A stretch of 64,000 nt of DNA, taken from contig PXRL01000014.1 in NCBI GenBank assembly GCA_003020965.1, positions 22,906 through 86,905 on the forward strand, written 5' to 3'. This document shows, piece after piece, positions 16,806-23,323 of this stretch. The position numbers and the translations under genes were made by a program. The notes beneath the pieces were generated by a model. That model saw only the letters and a program-made list of their open reading frames with translations, did no database searches and was not told the DNA's origin. This stretch comes from Halobacteriales archaeon QS_4_69_225. Its GTDB lineage: Archaea > Halobacteriota > Halobacteria > Halobacteriales > Haloarculaceae. Position 1 is the stretch's first letter, and each line of letters opens with the position of its first letter.

Positions 16806-17071
16806 GTGCCGCCGCCCGTTCGTGTCTCCCTACGAGCCGAAGCGGGTGCTCGCCTGGCGCCTCCGGCCGCGCCGGGGCTCCCGTTCCGGGAGCCGATAGG
16901 TCGTCGGCCAACGTTTCGTGCAAGCCGTCGAGCGGCATCGCCGAGCCCCAGTAGCCCGCCTCAGAAGTCGTGTCGCCAGCTCGTCCGCGCGAGTGATATA
17001 GGATGCGTTCAGGCCCGTCAACATCCTCCTCGACGGCCTCACGCTCTGCTCGCTCGGCAGCCCCCGGCCAG
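16806..17071. other. no supported gene
   Basis: The stretch after the ABC operon holds only broken, Arg-rich frames. Minus-strand pieces such as ADELATRLLRRA look protein-like but change frame repeatedly, so a decayed gene is possible. It leads into repeat copy R1. Confidence 0.35.
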
Positions 17072-17157
17072 AATCTACGCCTGCCGTGACAATAATCAGA
17101 CCACCGCAGAGACGCCGTTTGCCGTCGAAACGGAGGCCTCCGCACTCACGACTCGAG
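17072..17157. repeat. dispersed repeat copy R1
   Basis: The first of three diverged copies of an ~85-90-nt sequence (others at 17901-17992 and 18705-18797). The best-conserved core is GGAGGCCTCCGCACTCACG at the right end, plus a GAGACG...CCGTC block in the middle. It ends 13 bases from the 3' end of the VapC-like gene. Confidence 0.6.
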
Positions 17158-17170
17158 ACGTGTCAATGTC

Positions 17171-17563
17171 TCAGTACGTCTCGACGTCGACTCCGAGCGC
17201 CGTGAAGTCCTCGACGTTGTCGGTGAGGACGGGTTCGTCGTAAATGTCGGAGACTGCCGCGACCATCGGATCGACCTTGTCGATGCTGCTTTCGCCGTCG
17301 GCTCGCTGGTCCGCCCGTGCGAGGAGCTGTCCGGCGCGGTGAGCGATCGTCTCGTCCTGTTCGACGACCGGGTACATCCGAAGCGCGTTCTCGACGTTCC
17401 TCCGTTCGTCCTCGTCGCCGAACTCGGCACCGTACGAGAGTTCCACGACGACCGGTGACGGAACCCGCTGAACGGTGTTCGTTTCGGAGAGCTTGATGCC
17501 TCTCTCGAAGGCACCCTCGCGACCGTCGAAGAAATCGATCAGAAACGACGTATCGAGGATCAC
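17171..17563 (-). CDS. vapC: VapC-family PIN-domain toxin
   Basis: A 130-residue PIN ribonuclease with the full set of acidic residues: MILDTSFLIDFF (Asp 4), VVVELSYGA (Glu about 41), KVDPMVAAV (Asp about 97) and LTDNVEDF (Asp about 114). VapC toxins cleave specific RNAs, often initiator tRNA or rRNA. Its ATG overlaps the stop of the antitoxin gene (ATGA), the usual VapBC arrangement with the antitoxin translated first. G+C is lower than in the flanking core genes. Confidence 0.9.
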   Translation of the reverse strand: MILDTSFLIDFFDGREGAFERGIKLSETNTVQRVPSPVVVELSYGAEFGDEDERRNVENALRMYPVVEQDETIAHRAGQLLARADQRADGESSIDKVDPMVAAVSDIYDEPVLTDNVEDFTALGVDVETY

Positions 17564-17790
17564 TCGAACCGCTCCCAGAGCTCGTGTTTCGCTTCGGCAT
17601 CGGTCTCGTGCGCGCCTTCGAGACGATCCCGCATGGCCGTCGCCGTTTCCGACGAGAGTATCCCGGCGACATCCTCGGGACGAGGTCCCCCGATGAGCCG
17701 GCGGAGCGTCTCCTCCATCGTCTCGTCCTCGTGCTTGTGAGCCGTCACGAACTCGTGGAACTCCTCGGAGATACGGACCGACTTGCTCAT
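17560..17790 (-). CDS. vapB: VapB-family antitoxin
   Basis: A 76-residue protein with a ribbon-helix-helix/AbrB-like N-terminus (KSVRISEEFHEFVTAHK, then ETMEETLRRLIGG) and an acidic, helical C-terminal tail that would wrap the toxin. It precedes and overlaps the PIN toxin gene. A palindrome directly upstream (17796-17811) is a good candidate for the autoregulatory operator. Confidence 0.85.
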   Translation of the reverse strand: MSKSVRISEEFHEFVTAHKHEDETMEETLRRLIGGPRPEDVAGILSSETATAMRDRLEGAHETDAEAKHELWERFE

Positions 17791-17795
17791 GTACT

Positions 17796-17811
17796 GTATA
17801 CTCGGGTATAC
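17796..17811. promoter_or_regulatory. palindromic operator/promoter of vapBC
   Basis: GTATAC-TCGG-GTATAC, two self-complementary hexamers 10 bases apart, lies 5-21 bases before the vapB start and is flanked on both sides by GTAC. The A+T content fits a TATA element overlapping a repressor site, as expected for VapB autoregulation. Confidence 0.6.
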
Positions 17812-17900
17812 GTACCTATCAATTTTCGGCTGCTGTCCGGAGTGTCATTCTCTCTGTCAGACAACCATCTTCGGTCCGGCGCGGCGAGCGGGGGCTGGGC

Positions 17901-17992
17901 TGACCGGGGCCTATGTCTACCGTGGCAACGATCGGATACGCTCGGAGACGTTACTTACCGTCAAAATGGAGGCCTCGGCACTCACGACTCGC
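17901..17992. repeat. dispersed repeat copy R2
   Basis: The second copy of the ~90-nt repeat. It shares TGACCGGGG...TGTCTACCGTGGC with R3, and GGAGGCCTC(G/C)GCACTCACGACTCG with R1. It occupies most of the 319-base gap between the vapBC promoter and the next toxin gene; the rest of the gap shows no gene. Confidence 0.65.
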
Positions 17993-18109
17993 AATCTATC
18001 CATAGTGAATGTGTTTAGCGCGGCTATAGAGCCCTCTCGTTTCGTTACTGCTTCTCCAGGATTCGGGTGCTGCCTCCTCCATCTCGTTGCCTGCCGCGCT
18101 GTCGAATGA

Positions 18110-18433
18110 TCAGCAGTAGTGAATACTGCGGTCGTTTACGGAACGTGCTTCGAGGTGTGCGTCGACCGTTTTCACGACATCCCCAATGTCACGCCCGGCC
18201 TGTTGAATGTAGACGATTCCGGCGTGCTCGAAGCCGGATCCTTCGACGAGTGAGAGGAAGTCGTCGTCGAACGTTACCAGAATCCAGTCGTTCTCGACTG
18301 CGTACGAGAGGTGTTCCCGGTCGGAATCGCCCAATCGCTCCTCGTCACGAGCTGTGAGGACGGCCCAGCCGCGACGGCGGAGTCCGTCCGCGACCGGGAT
18401 CCAGATACTCTCGTCACAGTATAGCGGTCTCAT
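18110..18433 (-). CDS. DUF5615 PIN-like toxin
   Basis: A 107-residue protein of the DUF5615 (Mut7-C-like PIN) family: the opening LYCDESIW with an Asp, and the later TFDDDFLSL, correspond to the acidic residues of the family. Such proteins are the presumed RNase toxins of DUF433/DUF5615 pairs. The first motif deviates from the usual LLDEN form, so activity is uncertain. Its ATG overlaps the antitoxin stop (ATGA). Confidence 0.8.
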   Translation of the reverse strand: MRPLYCDESIWIPVADGLRRRGWAVLTARDEERLGDSDREHLSYAVENDWILVTFDDDFLSLVEGSGFEHAGIVYIQQAGRDIGDVVKTVDAHLEARSVNDRSIHYC

Positions 18434-18654
18434 GCCGTGGCAGGCCCGGCGGATCGGAAGTCGTCGATGTTGTCGTAGTAGTACGCGAGCGCACGATGGA
18501 CCTCACCGAGCGAGAGGTCCGGATACAGCTGTGTGATCTCGTCGGGTTCGTACCCGCTGTGCTCGTACGCGACAGCGACGTCTTCCACCCGAATCCCGGT
18601 CCCCTCGATGGTCGGGGCACCGTCACTGTGCTCGGGGTCCCGAACGATACTCAT
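18430..18654 (-). CDS. DUF433 antitoxin
   Basis: A 74-residue DUF433 protein: GAPTIEGTGIRVEDVAVAY, then YEPDEITQLYPDLSLGEVHRAL, the HTH-like core that contacts DNA and toxin. It precedes and overlaps the DUF5615 gene, forming a second toxin-antitoxin operon 0.5 kb from vapBC. Repeat copy R3 begins 50 bases upstream of its start. Confidence 0.85.
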   Translation of the reverse strand: MSIVRDPEHSDGAPTIEGTGIRVEDVAVAYEHSGYEPDEITQLYPDLSLGEVHRALAYYYDNIDDFRSAGPATA

Positions 18655-18704
18655 AGATGCCTCTTCGCGCTCTATCGGTAATAAAATCGTGGTCGGTTAG
18701 GATC

Positions 18705-18797
18705 TGACCGGGGGCTCTGTCTACCGTGGCCACGAATAGATGGCCCTTAGAGACGCCGTCTACCGTCAAAAACGGCGGCCTCGGCACTCATAGGGCT
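18705..18797. repeat. dispersed repeat copy R3
   Basis: The third copy of the ~90-nt repeat: TGACCGGGGGCTCTGTCTACCG... with a conserved GAGACG...TACCGTCAAAA block and GGCCTCGGCACTCA at the end. With R2 it brackets the DUF433/DUF5615 operon. Confidence 0.65.
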
Positions 18798-18883
18798 CGT
18801 CACCGCCGGGTGCCTACGCCGGCTCGGCCCGGTGGGTCGTCATCGGCCGCCCGTCGCTACGGCGGCGGCGGGCAAGTGCATTG

Positions 18884-19264
18884 TCACTCCTCGTCGCCGG
18901 ACTCGACAAATCCGAGTTCCTCGCCGACGCCGAGGACGTCCAGCTGCCGGAGGAACTCGTCGTCTGTGGGATCCAGCGGCAGGTCGGTGTTTTCGAGATC
19001 CAGCAGCATCCGGTCGTCGCCGGTGTCGACCAGCAGGTCGCCGTCGGTGACCTCGCCGACGATGTCGTCGCTGGACTCGACGGCGTCCTGGAGCAGTTCG
19101 CCCAGCGACCGGCCGGTCTCCTGGGCCTCCTGCAGCAGGTCGGCGACGACGTCCGGCGCCGAGGAGGGCTCCTCGACGGCCTGCTGGAGCAGTTCGCCGA
19201 GCGTCTGGCCGGTGTCCTGGAGTTCGGACTGCAGCTCCTCGAAGAGTTCTTCTGCGTCGGTCAT
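18884..19264 (-). CDS. acidic coiled-coil protein of unknown function
   Basis: A 126-residue, strongly acidic protein started at the ATG at 19264. Its first half contains two related helical units (QDTGQTLGELLQQAVEE and QETGRSLGELLQDAVES), an internal duplication; the second half is Asp/Leu-rich. No enzyme motif is visible. A TATA-like box at 19291-19300 lies 27-36 bases upstream. Confidence 0.65.
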   Translation of the reverse strand: MTDAEELFEELQSELQDTGQTLGELLQQAVEEPSSAPDVVADLLQEAQETGRSLGELLQDAVESSDDIVGEVTDGDLLVDTGDDRMLLDLENTDLPLDPTDDEFLRQLDVLGVGEELGFVESGDEE

Positions 19265-19290
19265 CGTGGCGACCCAACGGACTACGGCCG

Positions 19291-19300
19291 CATATGTATG
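19291..19300 (-). promoter_or_regulatory. TATA-like box for the 19264 gene
   Basis: Minus-strand CATACATATG lies about 30 bases before the ATG at 19264. The remaining gap to 19541 (about 240 bases) shows no gene. Confidence 0.45.
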
Positions 19301-19540
19301 ATGATTCTGCCTGCGGGCACACCCCGGATACCTCGGATACCCGCCTGGCGTGGCAGTTCTCCCGCCGGCGACCGCTCGGAGGGCGAGAATCCACGTTCCA
19401 CCGCGAGGGGGTGTGGTATCTCGAAAGCGTGCTGTCAAGGCTTGGCGAACGGGCGACGCCCGGAGTCGTACGGGGTCAGGGTCGCGGATGCTGGCGCGGA
19501 GTAGCCGTCGGAAGGCGAACTGGATTCCGGGCGTGGGTCG

Positions 19541-20042
19541 TCACTGCGAGTCCTCGTCGGCCTCGGCCGGGGTCGAGCGGTGGGACGGGTCCTCCGTGTC
19601 GTCCATTAGTCGCTCCATCCGGCGCTCGAACTCGGCGTTGCTCATCTCGCCCTCGACGTACCGTTCTTTGAGTTCGCGTTTCCGGTCCTCAACGGTAGGT
19701 GCGACTCGTTCGGAGGCGTCGAACTGGCGGAGAGCTGGGCATTTCCGCTCGAGTCGTTCGACGACGGAGACGAGCCTATCGTCGCGGGGGAGCGCTCCGT
19801 TTCTGAGCACCGAAACGACTGTCACGACCAGAAACGCGACGGCGACGAGCGCGAGTACGAGCACGATTACGACCCCACTCGGCGGCCGCGGCGAGTGCGG
19901 TCAGAGCGATTGCAGTCTCGCCGCGTGGGACACCTCCGGAGAGCGCCGACAGCCCTTTCAGGAGGCCGACCAAGGCGGCTCCGACCAGCAGGAGCCTGGA
20001 GACGACGAATCCGCCGAATTACAGCCAGTGTCGGGAGGCCAT
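19541..20042 (-). pseudogene. SHOCT-domain membrane protein, broken by a stop and a frameshift
   Basis: Three pieces join into one plausible protein. An ATG at 20042 opens MASRHWL and then meets TAA (20019-20021). The same frame continues FGGFVVSRLLLVGAALVGLL and a second hydrophobic stretch to about 19885. A shift there continues as VVIVLVLALVAVAFLVVT and into a C-terminal SHOCT module (DRKRELKERYVEGEMSNAEF). The last 107 residues (19541-19864, GTG start) remain an open frame and might still be made. SHOCT modules are short oligomerisation tails of membrane proteins. Confidence 0.6.
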
Positions 20043-20292
20043 GTTGCGGAGTTCTGGCCGGCGGGAAATAAAGACGCATGAATGGGCCTCGTCGGGGGTC
20101 GTTCCTCGCAGTCGCCGCGGCGGCGCGGCCGAGCCGGGTCGTCAGTTACTGTTAACTGCTCCGGGGGCACAATTATTACCATGTGCCGGGAGTGCGGCTA
20201 CGAAAGCCGCTCAGCAATCGTGTACGATCCCGAACGCTGATTCTCGACCGGAGTGAGTACAAGACGACAAACCACAGAGAGAACGTAAACTA

Positions 20293-20580
20293 CCCCGCCC
20301 TACTCGCTCCCTTCCGCCTTGCGGCGGTCGGTCACTCCTTGAGGGCGGGGCTTTTCCCGCAACGCAATTGTGCCCCGCGACCCCGTGTGGTTCGAGAGAG
20401 CGAAGCTCTCTCGTCATCACGAAAGGCGCTTCGCGCCTTTCGAACGACATGGGCGCGGCCCAGCTTTCTCTTGCCGTTCCACGGGGGAGGCGGCGGGTCG
20501 GAGCAGTGCTGCGACCCGCGCTTACCGGACCTGTGCCGTGGATTGTCCCGCCGGTTTAATTGCCGGTGTTCTCGCGCTCT
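20293..20580 (-). mobile_element. degenerate 3' end of an IS200/IS605-type tnpB (remnant)
   Basis: The minus strand contains short coding-like pieces in different frames ([18 protein letters not shown]; a frame ending KSPALKE and stop at 20332) that recall the C-terminal tail of haloarchaeal TnpB proteins from memory. Next to it is a long hairpin, CCCCGCCCT/AGGGCGGGG (20293-20301 with 20342-20350), of the kind seen at the ends of such elements. There is no catalytic domain and no intact frame. The assignment is tentative. Confidence 0.35.
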
Positions 20581-20637
20581 ATCCCCAAGCGTGGAGCGGG
20601 AGTCGAACCCGTTCGCGGTCGTCGGTCCCGAGTACAG

Positions 20638-20711
20638 GGTGCGACGGCAGTACCGTCGCACCACAGATGCCGGTTTACTCGCGGCATCTACCGACCCCGA
20701 CGTGTGCGGGG
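20638..20711. other. cluster of three perfect hairpins (possible structured RNA)
   Basis: Three consecutive perfect stem-loops: GGTGCGACGG/CCGTCGCACC (20638-20662, 10-bp stem, 5-nt loop), AGATGCC/GGCATCT (20665-20689) and CCCCG/CGGGG (20695-20711). They are separated by 2 and 5 bases and lie in DNA without a good reading frame. This may be a non-coding RNA or transposon-end structure; the strand is not determined. Confidence 0.35.
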
Positions 20712-20790
20712 ACGGCAGTAAATCGAGAGACGGCCCACGAGGGAAAAACAGGTTGCCACACGGTGAAAGTGAACGGAGACGAGCGCTCCT

Positions 20791-20831
20791 CCCCTCCCTG
20801 CCGCTCGCTTCGCTCGCGGCTGAGGGAGGGG
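20791..20831. repeat. long hairpin resembling the one at 20293-20350
   Basis: CCCCTCCCT pairs with AGGGAGGGG around a G+C-rich inner hairpin. Arm lengths and purine/pyrimidine bias are like the 20293-20350 hairpin, so both may be ends of one decayed element. Confidence 0.4.
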
Positions 20832-20899
20832 GCTCCGCGCCCTGCACCGCTACCGCTGAACTGTTCGCGAAGCCAACTCGGAACCGTACTAAAAAATTC

Positions 20900-21016
20900 G
20901 TGCTTCCCTCCGCCGAGGAGTTCCAGCAGCGGGTTGAGGAGCGTGCTGAGACGGTCGACCTCTCCATAGAGGAGGTTACCCAACTGGTACAGGATGCACG
21001 GAGCGACGACAGATGA
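20900..21016 (+). CDS. short helical protein fragment
   Basis: A GTG-started frame of 38 residues (VLPSAEEFQQRVEERAETV, then LSIEEVTQLVQDARSDDR) reads as two amphipathic helices and is clearly more protein-like than the frame upstream of it. It could be a tiny antitoxin-like protein or the surviving 3' end of a longer gene; there is no clear promoter. Confidence 0.3.
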   Translation: MLPSAEEFQQRVEERAETVDLSIEEVTQLVQDARSDDR

Positions 21017-21093
21017 ATCCGAGTGTCGCACCCCCGGAACCCGACTGTTATTAATCTCTACCCACTATCACTGCAGAGAGGACCTGAAGAACA

Positions 21094-21408
21094 ATGGCTG
21101 GAACAGGCTTCACATCGGGCTCTGATGGCGCGATGCCGCAGATCGTAAAAACAGAGGACGTCCTTGGTGGCGATCCCCGTATCGAGGACCACCGCATCGG
21201 CGTCTATCAGGTCTATCAGCAATACGTGGAGGGCGACGAAACGCCCGAAGCAATCGCGACCAGCTACGACATCTCCATTGCCAAGGTTCACGCCGCCCTC
21301 GCCTACGCCTTCAGCAATTCCGACGAGATGCGTGAGATTGAGGCCCGAAATCAGGCAGTCGCCGAAGAAACGGCGGCCAACCGTATCGTCCCCAACGATC
21401 GTGCCTGA
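21094..21408 (+). CDS. DUF433 antitoxin
   Basis: A 104-residue DUF433 protein with the family core KTEDVLGGDPRIEDHRIGV, then ATSYDISIAKVHAALAYAF, and a longer C-terminal helix than the copy at 18430-18654. A TATA-like TTATTAATC about 40 bases upstream and a purine-rich GAGAGGA before the ATG favour the 21094 start; the ATG at 21133 is an alternative. It is followed after 8 bases by a DUF5615 gene, a third toxin-antitoxin operon, here on the plus strand. Confidence 0.85.
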   Translation: MAGTGFTSGSDGAMPQIVKTEDVLGGDPRIEDHRIGVYQVYQQYVEGDETPEAIATSYDISIAKVHAALAYAFSNSDEMREIEARNQAVAEETAANRIVPNDRA

Positions 21409-21416
21409 CCCCATCG

Positions 21417-21749
21417 ATGGACCTGCTTGCTGACGAAAACGTCGAGACAGAGTGGGTCCAGGCGCTCCGCGACGATGGCCACGACGTCAGTCGTGTCGTC
21501 GACGTTGAAGAGCTCGGTGCGAGTGCGACTGACCCGAACGTCCTCGCGGGGGCAACCCAGCGAAATCGAGTCCTCCTGACGGCGGACCAGTCCGATTTCA
21601 GCGACCCATCGACCGACGATCATCCCGGCGTCATCATCGTCGCTGACGTCACTCGGACGGGCGGCCAGGTTCGGCGTGCAGTCCGGCAGATTGAACAGTC
21701 AGTATTTGATCTTTCCGGCCACATCGCGTACGTCAGCGACTGGCTCTGA
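21417..21749 (+). CDS. DUF5615 PIN-like toxin
   Basis: A 110-residue protein with the canonical family motifs: MDLLADENVETEWV at the start (Asp and Glu of the PIN-like site) and LLTADQSDFSDP in the middle. It is closer to the family pattern than the copy at 18110-18433. It is predicted to be an RNase neutralised by the DUF433 protein encoded just upstream. Confidence 0.85.
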   Translation: MDLLADENVETEWVQALRDDGHDVSRVVDVEELGASATDPNVLAGATQRNRVLLTADQSDFSDPSTDDHPGVIIVADVTRTGGQVRRAVRQIEQSVFDLSGHIAYVSDWL

Positions 21750-21818
21750 TCCACCTCAGGGAACACGTCAAAGTGCCGTGCGGTACTGAAGTCCGTCTGC
21801 GGATCAACAAGCCGGTGA

Positions 21819-21971
21819 ATAACGGCGTCAGTCCGGACCACGCACCGCTGTCTGACCTGTGGGTTCGAGGCGCTGGCAGGGAACGATGAGTGGTCGACCG
21901 TCGAACACCCGCCGCCGGGTGAACTAGTGCAGTGCCCCGAGTGCGGGAGCACCGACACCCGAGCGGTGTAG
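21819..21971 (+). pseudogene. zinc-ribbon protein fragment without a start codon
   Basis: The frame after the TGA at 21816-21818 reads ITASVRTTHRCLTCGFEAL, then WSTVEHPPPGELVQCPECG, to TAG: a clear double-CxxC zinc ribbon with good codon use. There is no ATG, GTG or TTG between the preceding stop and the first cysteine. It is probably the 3' part of a gene that lost its 5' end at the island border. Confidence 0.5.
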
Positions 21972-22016
21972 CCGGCGACGGAGCAGTTTTTGAATGCCAC
22001 GCGCCTACCTGTTAGT

Positions 22017-22277
22017 ATGGTCGACGAGGAGACGACCGAGCGCGTCGTCGAGGTGCTCGAGGCGGCCGACGAACCGCTGACGGCGGGTCGTATCCAGCGT
22101 CGGATGGCGACCGAGAGCAGGGACGTGACCACCGGCGTCATCCGGGAGGTCTGCGGCGAACTCCTCGAGGCGGACCGCGTCGAGGAGACCGACGACCAAT
22201 CAAATCCTACCACAGTTACAGCCGGCAGTGTCACTCCGCCCGGTCGCGCGCGGCGGCGACGACCAGCGGCAGCGTGA
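22017..22277 (+). CDS. winged-helix protein with a read-through tail
   Basis: An 86-residue frame from the ATG at 22017. Residues 1-60 form a winged-helix pattern (TTERVVEVLEAADEPLTAG, then GVIREVCGELLEADRVEET). The last 25 residues (PPGRARRRRPAAA) are of poor quality and run 47 bases antisense into the dys gene. The original stop was probably lost by mutation near 22195. It is likely a small DNA-binding protein. Confidence 0.5.
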   Translation: MVDEETTERVVEVLEAADEPLTAGRIQRRMATESRDVTTGVIREVCGELLEADRVEETDDQSNPTTVTAGSVTPPGRARRRRPAAA

Positions 22278-23247
22278 TGGTCGCGTCGGCGTAGACGGAG
22301 ACGCTGCGGGCGTCCCGCTCGAGTTTGCCCCACGAGCGGGCCTCGTCCAGCGTCGCCCCCGAGAGTCCGCCGGTTTGCGGCGGGTCCATCGTCAGCTGGA
22401 CCGCGTAGTCGTAGGCTCCAGGCGTCACCAGCATCGTCTGCAGGACGTAGTTCTTCGGGACGCCGCCGCCGACGACGATGGCGGCCGTCGAGTCCGCCTC
22501 GTATGCGAGGTCGTTCAGCGGCGACATATCGGCCAACGCGTCCAGGGAGAAGCCCGACACTTGCGAGCGGAGCCACGCCTGCAGCCCGAGCACGGAGTCC
22601 TGGACGGCCGGCACGTGGACCGGGACGTCGTGTTCGAAGGCCGCGGCGGCGATGCCGGCGTCCTCGCCGACTCCCTCGCGGTCGTTGACCGCGGCGTTGG
22701 CGCGGCCGAGTTCGCGGGTGAAGGCGGCGATGGAGACGACCTCCTCGCCGAGCTCGTCGAACACCTCCGCCCGGAGGTGCTCCTCGAAGGCCGCGAAGTG
22801 CTCCTGCGGCAGGTAGACGTTGTAGATGCGGTCGACGCCTTCCTCGCGCAGCCGCTCGTCGAATGCCCGGTCGTCGAGGTCGGGGTGGTCCTCGCGGCCG
22901 TGGTGGTGTTTGCCGCCGATCGCCTCGATGGTGTCGTGGGTCAGCGTCGCGCCCGTCGTCACCAGCGCGTCGACGTGGCCGTCCCGGATCAGGTCGGCAA
23001 CGACGGCCCGCATCCCGGCCGGCACCATCGCGCCCGCCAGCCCGAGGAAGGTCGTCGCCTCGCCGTCGAGTATCTCGCCGGTCACCGCGACGGCCTCGTG
23101 GAGGTCGGCGGCGCCGATACCGGCCTTGCCGTACTCGGCGGCCAATTCGGCGACGGTCATCCCCGCCGAGACGCTCGCGTGCTCGACCGGGTCGTGTCCG
23201 AACTCCTCGCGGTCCGGCGCCTCGTCGGCGTCATCGCTGTCGCTCAT
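22231..23247 (-). CDS. dys: deoxyhypusine synthase
   Basis: A 338-residue protein with the deoxyhypusine synthase hallmarks: FLGLAGAMVPAGMR near the NAD site, LVTTGATLTHDTIEAIGGKHHHG, and the catalytic lysine in VGGGVPKNYVLQ. It transfers an aminobutyl group (spermidine donor in eukaryotes; possibly agmatine-derived in haloarchaea) to a lysine of aIF5A. Start chosen at the ATG at 23247 (MSDSDDADE), a typical acidic head. Confidence 0.92.
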   Translation of the reverse strand: MSDSDDADEAPDREEFGHDPVEHASVSAGMTVAELAAEYGKAGIGAADLHEAVAVTGEILDGEATTFLGLAGAMVPAGMRAVVADLIRDGHVDALVTTGATLTHDTIEAIGGKHHHGREDHPDLDDRAFDERLREEGVDRIYNVYLPQEHFAAFEEHLRAEVFDELGEEVVSIAAFTRELGRANAAVNDREGVGEDAGIAAAAFEHDVPVHVPAVQDSVLGLQAWLRSQVSGFSLDALADMSPLNDLAYEADSTAAIVVGGGVPKNYVLQTMLVTPGAYDYAVQLTMDPPQTGGLSGATLDEARSWGKLERDARSVSVYADATITLPLVVAAARDRAE

Positions 23248-23323
23248 TGCCGGCACGTGGAGCGGCGCGCGCTTCAACGACGCGGTTCCGGCGGTGCCGG
23301 GGTGTCCGGCGCCGCGGAGCCCG

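Noticed and set aside
17072..18797. Mini-frames starting MSAEA... on the minus strand inside repeat copies R1-R3
   Set aside because: They reach only 14-22 codons and end at different places, so the repeat is probably not conserved for coding.
20577..20610. A T-arm-like sequence (GGGTTCGACTCCC on the minus strand) suggesting a tRNA
   Set aside because: The acceptor stem has no partner upstream and no anticodon arm can be built. The T stem also has a mismatch.
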